A stretch of 6,219 bases of DNA from Proteobacteria bacterium UBA1847 (GCA_002338605.1 DDIP01000317.1:1-6219), one strand, 5' to 3'; shown: positions 1-5,942, counted from the stretch's first letter. The notes: generated by a model not told the origin, from the letters alone. Made by a program: numbers and translations.

Positions 1-346
1 CCAGCTTCGTCGGCTGCACACGAAACGAAAGATGACTTTCTGGTATGGCGCCCGAAGTCTCCGAGAGGCTTTCTACGTTGATGAATTCAACCAGCTGGCG
101 GCTGAGAACGAGAATTTCGAGTGGCATCTTGCTTTGTCCGAACCGAGCCCCGAGGATAGCTGGAGTGGCTACACCGGCTTCATCCACAAGGTGCTCCGCG
201 ACGAATACCTGCTGCAACATCCGGCACCTGAGGATTGCGAGTACTATTTGTGTGGACCACCAATGATGAATTCGGCGGTTATTGCAATGCTCGAGGATCT
301 GGGTGTGACCAGTGACCACATTATGCTCGACGACTTCGGGGGCTGA
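1..346 (+). CDS. nqrF: Na+-translocating NADH:quinone reductase subunit F (NqrF), C-terminal part
   Basis: This is the 3' portion of nqrF. The reading frame is open from base 2, with the 5' end outside the window, and it stops with TGA at 344-346. NqrF is the membrane-anchored NADH-oxidising subunit of Na+-NQR: it takes hydride from NADH onto FAD and passes electrons through a 2Fe-2S centre into the Na+-pumping complex. Only the NAD-binding half of the ferredoxin-reductase domain is visible. It contains the family signature [10 protein letters not shown] just after base 32, the segment YTGFIHKVL, the nucleotide-binding CGPPMM motif near base 252, and the typical family ending LDDFGG. The N-terminal membrane helix, 2Fe-2S domain and FAD site lie upstream and cannot be checked. 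The ATG at base 32 is an internal Met, because residues before it (KTKRK-like in other NqrF, here HTKRK) continue the family sequence. nqrM follows 3 bp later, as expected for the end of an nqr operon. Confidence 0.96.
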   Translation, partial: QLRRLHTKRKMTFWYGARSLREAFYVDEFNQLAAENENFEWHLALSEPSPEDSWSGYTGFIHKVLRDEYLLQHPAPEDCEYYLCGPPMMNSAVIAMLEDLGVTSDHIMLDDFGG

Positions 347-349
347 AGC

Positions 350-535
350 ATGACAATCGCGACAACTATTCTACTGAGCTTTGTCGTCATCCTTGCCGTC
401 GTCGGCGCGATGGGTATTGGAGTGCTGGCAGGACGGCAGCCGATCAAGGGAAGTTGTGGCGGGCTTGGCGGCGGTCCCTGCGAACTCTGCAGCGGCAAGT
501 GTCCGAATCGCGATTCGGACGGAGGAGGCGAGTAG
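350..535 (+). CDS. nqrM: Na+-NQR maturation protein NqrM
   Basis: A 61-residue protein of the NqrM (former DUF539) family. NqrM is needed for assembly of Na+-NQR and is thought to deliver iron to the membrane-embedded Fe centre coordinated by NqrD and NqrE. The sequence shows one hydrophobic N-terminal helix (about residues 5-27), the family motif GRxPIKGSCGG, and a short Cys-rich tail with four cysteines (C36, C44, C47, C51). This is the number and layout expected for metal binding in the family, and C36 sits in the conserved SCGG motif. The length fits the family. The gene starts 3 bp after the nqrF stop, with a G-rich stretch (338-342) as a possible weak ribosome site, and it ends directly against the next ATG. 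No apbE (the FMN transferase for NqrB/NqrC) lies between nqrF and nqrM here, although it does in some genomes. Confidence 0.92.
   Translation: MTIATTILLSFVVILAVVGAMGIGVLAGRQPIKGSCGGLGGGPCELCSGKCPNRDSDGGGE
521..528 (+). promoter_or_regulatory. Strong ribosome binding site for the CBS-domain gene
   Basis: GGAGGAGG lies 7 bases before the ATG at 536, inside the last codons of nqrM. It fixes the start of the CBS-domain gene and suggests that this gene is translated at a good rate despite following nqrM with zero spacing. Confidence 0.75.
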
Positions 536-940
536 ATGCCAGCAAAATCGGTATCGGTGAAAGACTATATGTCAGGCCGACTCGTAACGTTTACACCCGA
601 GACGGATGTACTGGATGTCATTCATGAGCTTGTCGAACACCGCATTGCCGGAGCGCCGATCGTTGACCAGCAGGGAAACCTGGTGGGAATGATTTCCGAG
701 TTCGATTGCATGCAGGTCGTACTTGCCGCCGGGTACCACGGTCATCCGGGCGGCCCCGTGTCGGAACTGATGGTAACCGATGTGCAGACGGTTGATGCCG
801 ACATGAGTATCGTCGATCTGGCAGAGCTGTTCATCGAGTCTCGATTCCGGCGTTTTCCAGTACTCAAAGACAATCGGCTGGTCGGGCAGATCAGCCGTCG
901 CGACGTACTGCGGGCACTGGGTGAGATCGCAAGACATTAG
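536..940 (+). CDS. Two-CBS-domain protein at the end of the nqr operon
   Basis: A 134-residue soluble protein made almost entirely of a tandem CBS pair (Bateman module). CBS1 spans about residues 7-60 (VKDYMSGRLVTFTPE, then IVDQQGNLVGMIS) and CBS2 about 74-130 (VSELMVTDVQTV, then PVLKDNRLVGQISRRDVLRAL). Such modules usually bind adenine nucleotides such as AMP, ATP or NAD and act as energy sensors. There is no extra catalytic or membrane domain, so any effect would have to be through a partner. Its position directly after nqrM, with a strong ribosome site and no gap, suggests a role tied to Na+-NQR, but that is inference from context. Similar small CBS proteins are often found beside nqr genes in gammaproteobacteria. 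The stop TAG (938-940) overlaps the stop of the convergent frdB by a few bases. Confidence 0.88.
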   Translation: MPAKSVSVKDYMSGRLVTFTPETDVLDVIHELVEHRIAGAPIVDQQGNLVGMISEFDCMQVVLAAGYHGHPGGPVSELMVTDVQTVDADMSIVDLAELFIESRFRRFPVLKDNRLVGQISRRDVLRALGEIARH

Positions 941-1683
941 TCACGTTTGCGAGCTGTCGTGAGCGCCTTGCGGCGCAGGTAGGCGTAGACTTCAAGCAGC
1001 GGCAGTTCCTTCGGGCAGATGTCGTGACAGGCCATCAAACCGAGGCAGCCAAACACGCCGTCCTCAGTTGCGAAGACGTCGAACCAGTCAGAATCGTCTC
1101 GCTCATCGCGCGGATCCATCATGAAGCGCGCAATACGATTCAGGCCGGCAGGCCCCTTGAAGTCTTTCGCAAACCTCGCGGCGCCACAGGCAGCAACACA
1201 ACATCCGCATTCGATACAGCGATCACTCTCGTAAAGAGTTGCGGCCAGTTCATCGTCCATCCTCTCTTCAGCGGCATTCGGATTGAATGCTTGCTTTGCA
1301 TGAATCCATGCTTCGCTGCTCGCTGCCATTTCGCGGAACCAGACGCCGGTATCAACTGACAAATCGCCGATCAGCTTAAAGACCGGTAAAGGCTGCAGTC
1401 GGATCAGGTCTGGCAAGTCCGCGGTCAGTGTTCGGCAGCCAAGTGAGGGCTTTCCGTTGACCATCATGCCGCAGGAACCGCAAATTGCCGAGCGACAGGC
1501 GAAGTCGAATTGCAGACTTGGGTCCATCGTTTCGCGAATCGTGTTCAAGGCGATGAAAAGCGACATGTAAGGCGTTTCTTCAATCTCAAAACGCTGCATG
1601 TGGGGTTGGGGCTGCTCTGCTTGGGGATTGAAGCGGAAGATCTCGAATGTGAGGCGCCGACCCGCTGGCGATGCGCGGCTCAT
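937..1683 (-). CDS. frdB: Fumarate reductase / succinate dehydrogenase iron-sulfur subunit (Wolinella type)
   Basis: A 248-residue iron-sulfur subunit carrying electrons between the haems of FrdC and the FAD of FrdA on the cytoplasmic face of the membrane. The N-terminal plant-type ferredoxin domain holds the 2Fe-2S ligands C63, C68, C71 and C83. The C-terminal domain holds CIECGCC at 156-162. From the spacing of the Wolinella succinogenes enzyme I assign C156, C159, C162 and C223 to the 4Fe-4S cluster and C166, C213 and C219 to the 3Fe-4S cluster, so all eleven ligands are present. Phrases such as SLFIALNTIRET, CGSCGMMVNGKPSLGCRTL, KDLSVDTG-like GDLSVDTG, LNRIARFMMDPRDER and GLMACHDICPK closely follow the epsilonproteobacterial FrdB rather than E. 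coli FrdB or SdhB. The start overlaps the frdA stop as ATGA, with a clear GAGGAG ribosome site. The stop overlaps the convergent CBS gene by 4 bp. The sequence cannot settle the physiological direction (fumarate reduction or succinate oxidation). Confidence 0.95.
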   Translation of the reverse strand: MSRASPAGRRLTFEIFRFNPQAEQPQPHMQRFEIEETPYMSLFIALNTIRETMDPSLQFDFACRSAICGSCGMMVNGKPSLGCRTLTADLPDLIRLQPLPVFKLIGDLSVDTGVWFREMAASSEAWIHAKQAFNPNAAEERMDDELAATLYESDRCIECGCCVAACGAARFAKDFKGPAGLNRIARFMMDPRDERDDSDWFDVFATEDGVFGCLGLMACHDICPKELPLLEVYAYLRRKALTTARKRD

Positions 1684-3605
1684 GTCGCACTCCTCGACAC
1701 ACTGTCATTGAAATTGGTGGCATCCAGCCGGCCGGCAGCGATTTGCAGCGCGTCAACCGAGCCGTTGTATTCGTCGATGGTTTGTTGCATCGGGATGCGG
1801 GCATCGTCACCGTAACCGCGGTGTCCAGGTGGCAAATCGAGAATGCCGACGGGCTCGTAACTCAATTCCGGCATGCTGTTGCCCGTCGGCCATCGTGCCA
1901 GCGTGCGATTGAGCCAGCGTTCATCGTCTCGCAGTGGATAGTCAGTGCGACTATGCGCGCCACGGCTTTCAGTTCGGGCAAGCGCACCCATCGCAGTCAC
2001 GAGTGCGAGTCTCAGCATGTTTTCGAGGCGTAATGCGAAGGTCAGCTCAGGATTCATTCCCGGCGCCTTGCTGCGGAGAACGGCAACGCTGCAGTCGTGC
2101 AGTTGTTGGCGCAATTCGTCAACTGCCTTGGCGAGTTCGTCGCCATGTCGGAAAATGCCAACATGGTTGATCATCGTTTCAGCCATTGCGTTACGTATGT
2201 CATATACGCTTGGCCCGGATCCACTGCGTTGCAACCACTCCCGGGCCCGCTGTTCCGCCTGCTGACAGGCATCCGTCCCGACGTCGAGATCGGCCTCATG
2301 GCGATGCCCCGATGCAAATTCAGAGGCACGCATGCCAACGATGCGTCCGGCGACAATTGTTTCGGCCAGGCTATTGCCACCCAGGCGATTGAAGCCGTGC
2401 ATGTCCCAGCACGCGGCTTCGCCGGCGGCAAACAATCCCCTCAAGTTGTAGGCCTGTCCATCAGCGCCCACACGAATACCGCCCATGGAGTAGTGCTGGG
2501 TGGGCCGCACTGGAATCAGCTCATTGGCGGGATCGATGCCGACGAAGTCGCGGCATATCTCATACACCTCACGCAACTTCGTGCGCAGATGAGCGGAACC
2601 CAGGTGCCGAAGGTCCAGCCACAGATGCGGTCCGAACGGTGTCTCCACACCGTGGCCGTCACGCATTTGCACAGCCATGTGCCGTGAGACGACATCGCGA
2701 CTCGCGAGTTCCTGCTTCTGAGGTTCGGCATCTACCATGAAACGCTGCAGCTCCCGGTTCAACAGGTAGCCGCCATCGCCGCGACAGCCTTCAGTAATCA
2801 AAATACCGCTCGGTGCCAGGGCGGTCGGGTGAAACTGAACGGCTTCCATGTTGCCGAGCGGCACGACGCCGGTGTTCAAAGCGATGGCCGCACCCATGCC
2901 CTCATTGATTGTTGCATTTGTCGTGTATTGTCCGAAGATGCGGCCATGTCCGCCGGTTGCGATGACGGTCGCTTTCGCGAGGACTGAAAAAAACCGGCCC
3001 GTGCGCAGGCAGCGTACGACAGCTCCGATGCAGCGCTTGCCGTCATGAATCAGTTGCATCGCCTCGACCCGATCCCGAACCGTGATGCCCAGGCGGAGGA
3101 CTTCGCTGTCAATTGCATAAAGTGCCGCATGACCGGTTCCGGCCGCCGCATAGCAGGCGCGCCACTTCGCCGTTCCGCCAAAGTCCCGGTGCATTATGAG
3201 TCCTTGCTTGTCGACAGATTCTTCGATACTCACTCGTTCGCCCCGAATGAAGTAACTGTTCCTGCCGCCGCGAACTCGCGTCCACGGTACGCCCATGTGG
3301 GCGAGTTCTCTGACTGCGCGGGGCGCCTGTTCGGCGAATAGCCGCGCGACCCGTTGGTCGGCACCCCAGTCGGAACCTCGCACGGTATCGATGTAGTGTG
3401 TTGTCGGATTGTCTCCGTCGGCCTTCACACAATTGCCGAGGGCCGCTTGCATACCGCCCTGCGCTGCACAGCTGTGGCTGCGGCGCGGTGGAACCAGCGA
3501 GAGTATGAGGACGGCATGTCCTGCGGCCGCTGCTTCAATGGCGCAACGCTCGCCAGCCAGCCCACCGCCGATCACCAGTACATCGGTATTTTCGATAGCG
3601 TGCAT
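1680..3605 (-). CDS. frdA: Fumarate reductase / succinate dehydrogenase flavoprotein subunit
   Basis: A 641-residue flavoprotein, the catalytic subunit that interconverts fumarate and succinate in the cytoplasm. Visible in order: the FAD dinucleotide-binding motif VIGGGLAGERCAIEAA (residues 11-26), SHSCAAQGGMQAALG with H44 as the expected covalent FAD attachment site, ATGGHGRIF, the substrate-site FHPTALAPSGILITEG (H259) with E272 and R275 shortly after, RDVVSR with R303 at the position of the proton-shuttling catalytic Arg, TQHYSMGGI (H371), and the FAD-binding GLFAAGEAACWDMHGFNRLGGNSL. The length is close to Wolinella FrdA (about 656). There is no Tat or Sec signal, so this is a cytoplasmic enzyme, unlike periplasmic flavocytochrome c3 fumarate reductases. 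The open frame extends upstream to 3761, but that extension is frdC in another frame. The Met at 3605 sits four residues before the conserved TDVLVIGGG and overlaps the frdC stop as TGATG, so I start there. The Cys in HSCAAQGG, where Ala is more common, is a minor oddity. Confidence 0.96.
   Translation of the reverse strand: MHAIENTDVLVIGGGLAGERCAIEAAAAGHAVLILSLVPPRRSHSCAAQGGMQAALGNCVKADGDNPTTHYIDTVRGSDWGADQRVARLFAEQAPRAVRELAHMGVPWTRVRGGRNSYFIRGERVSIEESVDKQGLIMHRDFGGTAKWRACYAAAGTGHAALYAIDSEVLRLGITVRDRVEAMQLIHDGKRCIGAVVRCLRTGRFFSVLAKATVIATGGHGRIFGQYTTNATINEGMGAAIALNTGVVPLGNMEAVQFHPTALAPSGILITEGCRGDGGYLLNRELQRFMVDAEPQKQELASRDVVSRHMAVQMRDGHGVETPFGPHLWLDLRHLGSAHLRTKLREVYEICRDFVGIDPANELIPVRPTQHYSMGGIRVGADGQAYNLRGLFAAGEAACWDMHGFNRLGGNSLAETIVAGRIVGMRASEFASGHRHEADLDVGTDACQQAEQRAREWLQRSGSGPSVYDIRNAMAETMINHVGIFRHGDELAKAVDELRQQLHDCSVAVLRSKAPGMNPELTFALRLENMLRLALVTAMGALARTESRGAHSRTDYPLRDDERWLNRTLARWPTGNSMPELSYEPVGILDLPPGHRGYGDDARIPMQQTIDEYNGSVDALQIAAGRLDATNFNDSVSRSAT
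1690..1695 (-). promoter_or_regulatory. Ribosome binding site for frdB inside frdA
   Basis: On the - strand the sequence reads GAGGAG followed by 6 bases and then the frdB ATG (1683-1681). It lies in the last codons of frdA and supports both the ATGA coupling and the chosen frdB start. Confidence 0.7.
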
Positions 3606-4357
3606 CAGGTAATGTCTCGCGTAATGAGAAATTGCAGCGGTGGAGGGATGGCGCCAGCCAGTACCAGGAGTACGACTGCACCGAGCCCGAGAAAGAACCA
3701 CAGAAGGACTCTTTCCAGAACGCGAAGCATCGTGCGCGACAAGCGAGCGCCGCCGCCCCATTTGATGGCCAGCCGGTACAGTCCGACACTGGCGTGAAAC
3801 TCAACGCAGACCAACAGGATTGCATACGGCAACCAGAGACCTGCCTGTACGCGGGCGAGACTCGTCGCTGCCTCAATGCCCGGACCGTCGCCGAATAACG
3901 GTGTGAGAACGTCCAGCGCCAGCAGGATGATGTGAAAACTGCCCAGTACGAGCACTACCATGCCGGTGCGCACCTGCCAGATCCATAACAGCGATTCCTC
4001 GTGTGGCCGCAAGTCTATGGCCAGCCTTCTGAGCTCCGCTCGCTCGCGCCATCGCGCCGGTATCTTGCGACTGGCCAGCACTGCGTGCAGAAGGAACAGT
4101 ACGAAAATAACGATGACCGTCGGTTGGGCGATATACCAGTCTTCGAGCGATTTCGCCATCCAGTCGAAGCCACGGCGGCCGGTGAGGATTGAACCGACGA
4201 GCACCATGTGGCCCCACATGAACAGCGCAAGAACCAGGCCGCTGCCACTGCTCAATAATTCAAGCGCGAGCTCGCGTTGCGCGTCGCCCGTGACAGTCGG
4301 ACTATTCTGACGTTTCGACAAACTCGGCGGCAACGGCCTCGTACAGCGCCGTCGCAT
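3605..4357 (-). CDS. frdC: Diheme cytochrome b membrane anchor of quinol:fumarate reductase (FrdC)
   Basis: A 250-residue (from the ATG) integral membrane protein with five hydrophobic helices, matching the single-anchor, two-haem-b FrdC/SdhC of Wolinella succinogenes. It exchanges electrons between the quinone pool and FrdB. The four axial haem ligands are visible at H50 (FMWGHM), H91 (LLHAVLASRKIP), H142 (LGSFHI) and H188 (VEFHASVGLYRLAIKWG). E72 aligns with Wolinella Glu66, needed at the menaquinol oxidation site, and E186 with Glu180, the key residue of the transmembrane 'E-pathway' for protons. No second anchor (FrdD/SdhD) is present or needed in this type. The start is uncertain: the ATG at 4357 overlaps the upstream cytochrome gene by 56 bp and gives an Arg-rich leader, while in-frame TTG codons at 4333 and 4321 would shorten the N-terminus by 8 or 12 residues. 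None has an obvious ribosome site. The stop shares one base with the frdA ATG. Confidence 0.9.
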   Translation of the reverse strand: MRRRCTRPLPPSLSKRQNSPTVTGDAQRELALELLSSGSGLVLALFMWGHMVLVGSILTGRRGFDWMAKSLEDWYIAQPTVIVIFVLFLLHAVLASRKIPARWRERAELRRLAIDLRPHEESLLWIWQVRTGMVVLVLGSFHIILLALDVLTPLFGDGPGIEAATSLARVQAGLWLPYAILLVCVEFHASVGLYRLAIKWGGGARLSRTMLRVLERVLLWFFLGLGAVVLLVLAGAIPPPLQFLITRDIT

Positions 4358-4931
4358 TTTCGGGTTCTTTGTGGACGATGCCGTAGTGGCAGTCGATACA
4401 GGTTTCGTTATTCTTCTCGGCTTGCGAATGGCGCCGCGCCGATGTCCGGTTTTGTGCTTTCAGGTCCATTGCCTCGATGCTGTGACAGCTGCGGCAAAAC
4501 TTCGAGTCGTTTTCCTTGAACTGGCGCCAGACAATTTGCGCCATTTCCGCGCGGTGTGCTTCGAATTTCTCGGCCGTGTCCAGCTTGCCCGCCAGCTCGG
4601 GTATCACATCGAGCGAGACGACGGCTTTCGTCCAAACCAGTTCAAACCAGTTGTCATGGGGCAGGTGACAGTCCGCGCATTCGGCACGAACTCCGGCCGC
4701 GTTTGTGAAATGACTTGAGGCTTCGTATTCGGGTCTTATAAAACTTTCGTGCGAATGGCAGGTGAAGCAGAACTCGGTCGTGCTCGTTGCGTGCAGCACG
4801 TAGTTGGTTGTCCCCAGGCCGATGGCACCGAGTACGAATGCGATAAACGCACCTGCTGGAATGCCCAACAACCACTTGCTTCGCGGCCTGCTCCAGAGTT
4901 TTGACGGCGTCTTCTCATTGGCATTGTTCAT
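4302..4931 (-). CDS. Tetraheme cytochrome c, NapC/NirT/CymA family quinol dehydrogenase
   Basis: A 209-residue membrane-anchored tetraheme cytochrome c. The family oxidises quinol at the outer face of the inner membrane and hands electrons to periplasmic reductases or cytochromes. A short basic N-terminus is followed by one uncleaved membrane helix (about residues 20-40) and four CXXCH sites at C55-H59, C85-H89, C146-H150 and C178-H182. The family phrases HFTNAAGVRAECADCHLPH, WTKAVVSLDVI, FCRSCH and CIDCHYGIVH are present, with H74, H168 and H187 as plausible distal ligands. The first haem site reads CFTCHSHESF: NapC, NrfH and CymA relatives usually have Met two residues after the haem His, whereas this protein has H61. 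It is co-transcribed with a diheme cytochrome c and frdCAB. No nitrate, nitrite or TMAO reductase gene lies in the window, so naming it napC, nrfH or torC would be unsupported. Its electron acceptor is unknown. Confidence 0.92.
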   Translation of the reverse strand: MNNANEKTPSKLWSRPRSKWLLGIPAGAFIAFVLGAIGLGTTNYVLHATSTTEFCFTCHSHESFIRPEYEASSHFTNAAGVRAECADCHLPHDNWFELVWTKAVVSLDVIPELAGKLDTAEKFEAHRAEMAQIVWRQFKENDSKFCRSCHSIEAMDLKAQNRTSARRHSQAEKNNETCIDCHYGIVHKEPENATALYEAVAAEFVETSE

Positions 4932-4936
4932 TTTTC

Positions 4937-5311
4937 TTACTCGGCGTAGAGCGGCGCGATATCCATGTAAATTTTGTAATTCGAGATCTTCGACCCGTCC
5001 ATCGTGAATACATCGGCGAACGGCAAGGCAATCTGGCTGCCGTCGTGCCGCGTGTAGTTAACGCTACCTTCAGCGACAAGAACGTTAGCTTGTGAGGTGA
5101 CGAAATCAACGCTGTGACGGAGGGCTGCGATGCTTGACAAAAATGTTGCCACCGCTTCGGCGATTGCGGCTTTGCCCCGTACCGCCGGTGTCGAGCCAAA
5201 GCGGAAGTGCGCGTCGTCCGTCAGAAAACCGGCGAAGGCCGTCGCATCCATGGCATCGATGGTGGCAAACAGATCCTGCAGCATCAATTGCTTGGGAACG
5301 GCGCTGCTCAT
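4937..5311 (-). CDS. SnoaL-like / NTF2-fold small protein
   Basis: A 124-residue protein with no signal peptide or membrane helix, therefore probably cytoplasmic. The pattern fits the nuclear transport factor 2 / SnoaL-like superfamily: an N-terminal helix (LQDLFATIDAMDATAFAGFL), then DDAHFRFGS, PAVRGKAAIAEAV, the LRHSVDF strand region, a Tyr-Thr-Arg-His-Asp-Gly turn, LPFADVFTMDG and the terminal ISNYKIYMDIAPLYAE. Members of this fold range from isomerases and hydrolases to non-catalytic binding proteins, so no reaction can be assigned. H96 in the RHDG turn and D38/H40 near the pocket entrance are polar candidates only. It overlaps the cytochrome c gene upstream by ATGA and is 5 bp from the tetraheme cytochrome gene downstream. 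The setting suggests a job linked to this respiratory cluster, for example binding a small molecule or helping assembly, but that is a guess. An alternative start at the internal Met (5284) is possible. Confidence 0.8.
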   Translation of the reverse strand: MSSAVPKQLMLQDLFATIDAMDATAFAGFLTDDAHFRFGSTPAVRGKAAIAEAVATFLSSIAALRHSVDFVTSQANVLVAEGSVNYTRHDGSQIALPFADVFTMDGSKISNYKIYMDIAPLYAE

Positions 5312-5916
5312 TGCTGACTGGCGTAGAAATGGATGAGCGCCTCGACATCGTCTGCGCTGAGCGGGTCCATCACGTCTTTCATCTTGCTGAGCTGTTCCCG
5401 TTCACCGGAAGCGTATTCCTGGAATGCAGTTCTCAGGTAGCCACCCCACTGACCTGCGAGGATACCGGCCTCGTCGTCGGCATTGCTGCCGCCGTCGGAA
5501 TGACAGCGTTCACAGCTCTCGTCATGAATTGCCTTGCCGGCGGTGGCCTTGGTCGCGTCGAAATCCTGTTTAGCCGCAACGAAGGGGAGTTCACTGAAAT
5601 GCGCGGCGATGTCCTCAATCATTTCATCGCTAAGATTGCTGGCGATTTCGCACATGTCTGTCGCCGGACGGCTCGTATCGCCCTGGCGATATTCTGATTT
5701 CGCGCAAGGGCGTGCTCTGTCTCGATAGATAAACAGCGCCTCGGACCCCACAAATGAGTCGACCCCGGCAATCGTCGGTATGTCGTCCCATTGGCTGACA
5801 CCGTTCTTGCCGTGACAATCGGCACAGGCCTCGATCGTTGCGTCGAGGTCGGATGAGAGCGAAATCCCCGGCAGGCAGATCACGATGAAGACAATGAGTC
5901 CGGTCATACGGTGCAT
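5308..5916 (-). CDS. Periplasmic diheme cytochrome c, c4/FccA-like
   Basis: A 202-residue secreted cytochrome with an N-terminal signal peptide (hydrophobic about residues 5-20, probable cleavage near 20-22). Two class I cytochrome c domains follow. Domain 1 has CADCH (C31, C34, H35), then NGVSQWDDIPTIAG, with M88 as the likely distal ligand before a typical LSDEMIEDIAAHF helix. Domain 2 has CERCH (C135, C138, H139), with GILAGQWGGYL and M179 as the likely distal ligand before LSADDVEALIHFYAS. The two-domain layout and length fit cytochrome c4 and the cytochrome subunit of flavocytochrome c sulfide dehydrogenase. No FccB flavoprotein gene adjoins it, so a soluble electron shuttle is the simpler view. 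Two extra cysteines in domain 1, C71 and C89, are not haem ligands and may form a disulfide. It is the first gene of the - strand block, with a good ribosome site. It probably accepts electrons from the tetraheme cytochrome two genes downstream (inference). Confidence 0.9.
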   Translation of the reverse strand: MHRMTGLIVFIVICLPGISLSSDLDATIEACADCHGKNGVSQWDDIPTIAGVDSFVGSEALFIYRDRARPCAKSEYRQGDTSRPATDMCEIASNLSDEMIEDIAAHFSELPFVAAKQDFDATKATAGKAIHDESCERCHSDGGSNADDEAGILAGQWGGYLRTAFQEYASGEREQLSKMKDVMDPLSADDVEALIHFYASQQ

Positions 5917-5923
5917 GATTCAA

Positions 5924-5929
5924 CCCCTT
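5924..5929 (-). promoter_or_regulatory. Ribosome binding site for the diheme cytochrome c gene
   Basis: The - strand reads AAGGGG, 7 bases before the ATG at 5916-5914. This spacing favours the first Met over the second one three codons later. Confidence 0.65.
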
Positions 5930-5942
5930 AGATTGGCTGGTG

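Larger units (their letters stand above)
937..5916 (-). other. Probable six-gene respiratory operon (cyt c - SnoaL-like - napC-like - frdCAB)
   Basis: Six genes on the - strand read in one direction with no space for internal promoters or terminators. Junctions in order are: ATGA overlap (5308-5311), a 5-bp gap (4932-4936), an overlap of up to 56 bp (4302-4357), TGATG with one shared base (3605), and ATGA overlap (1680-1683). This arrangement suggests translational coupling and a single transcript starting in the 5917-6119 region. The products are two c-type cytochromes, one NTF2-like protein and the three subunits of a diheme fumarate reductase. Operon status is inferred from spacing only. 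Confidence 0.75.

Noticed and set aside
572..937. 121-residue open frame on the - strand opposite the CBS gene
   Set aside because: The + strand reading is a clear two-CBS protein with a strong ribosome site. The opposite frame has no family signature.
963..976. GCGCC-TTGC-GGCGC hairpin near the convergent gene ends as a terminator
   Set aside because: It has only 5 base pairs, lies inside the frdB coding sequence, and is followed by no T-run in either direction.
2097..2687. 196-residue open frame on the + strand inside frdA
   Set aside because: It is antisense to a well-supported gene, has no recognisable domain, and is a typical high-GC shadow frame.
3606..3761. 52-residue N-terminal extension of frdA in the open frame
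   Set aside because: It lies wholly inside frdC in another frame, shows no family similarity, and the Met at 3605 falls at the expected distance before the FAD-binding motif with a TGATG junction.
5134..5697. 187-residue open frame on the + strand across the SnoaL-like and cytochrome c genes
   Set aside because: It is antisense to two supported genes, crosses their boundary and shows no domain.
5308..5916. Naming the diheme cytochrome as FccA of sulfide dehydrogenase
   Set aside because: The first domain resembles FccA, but no FccB flavoprotein gene is adjacent and the same layout fits cytochrome c4.
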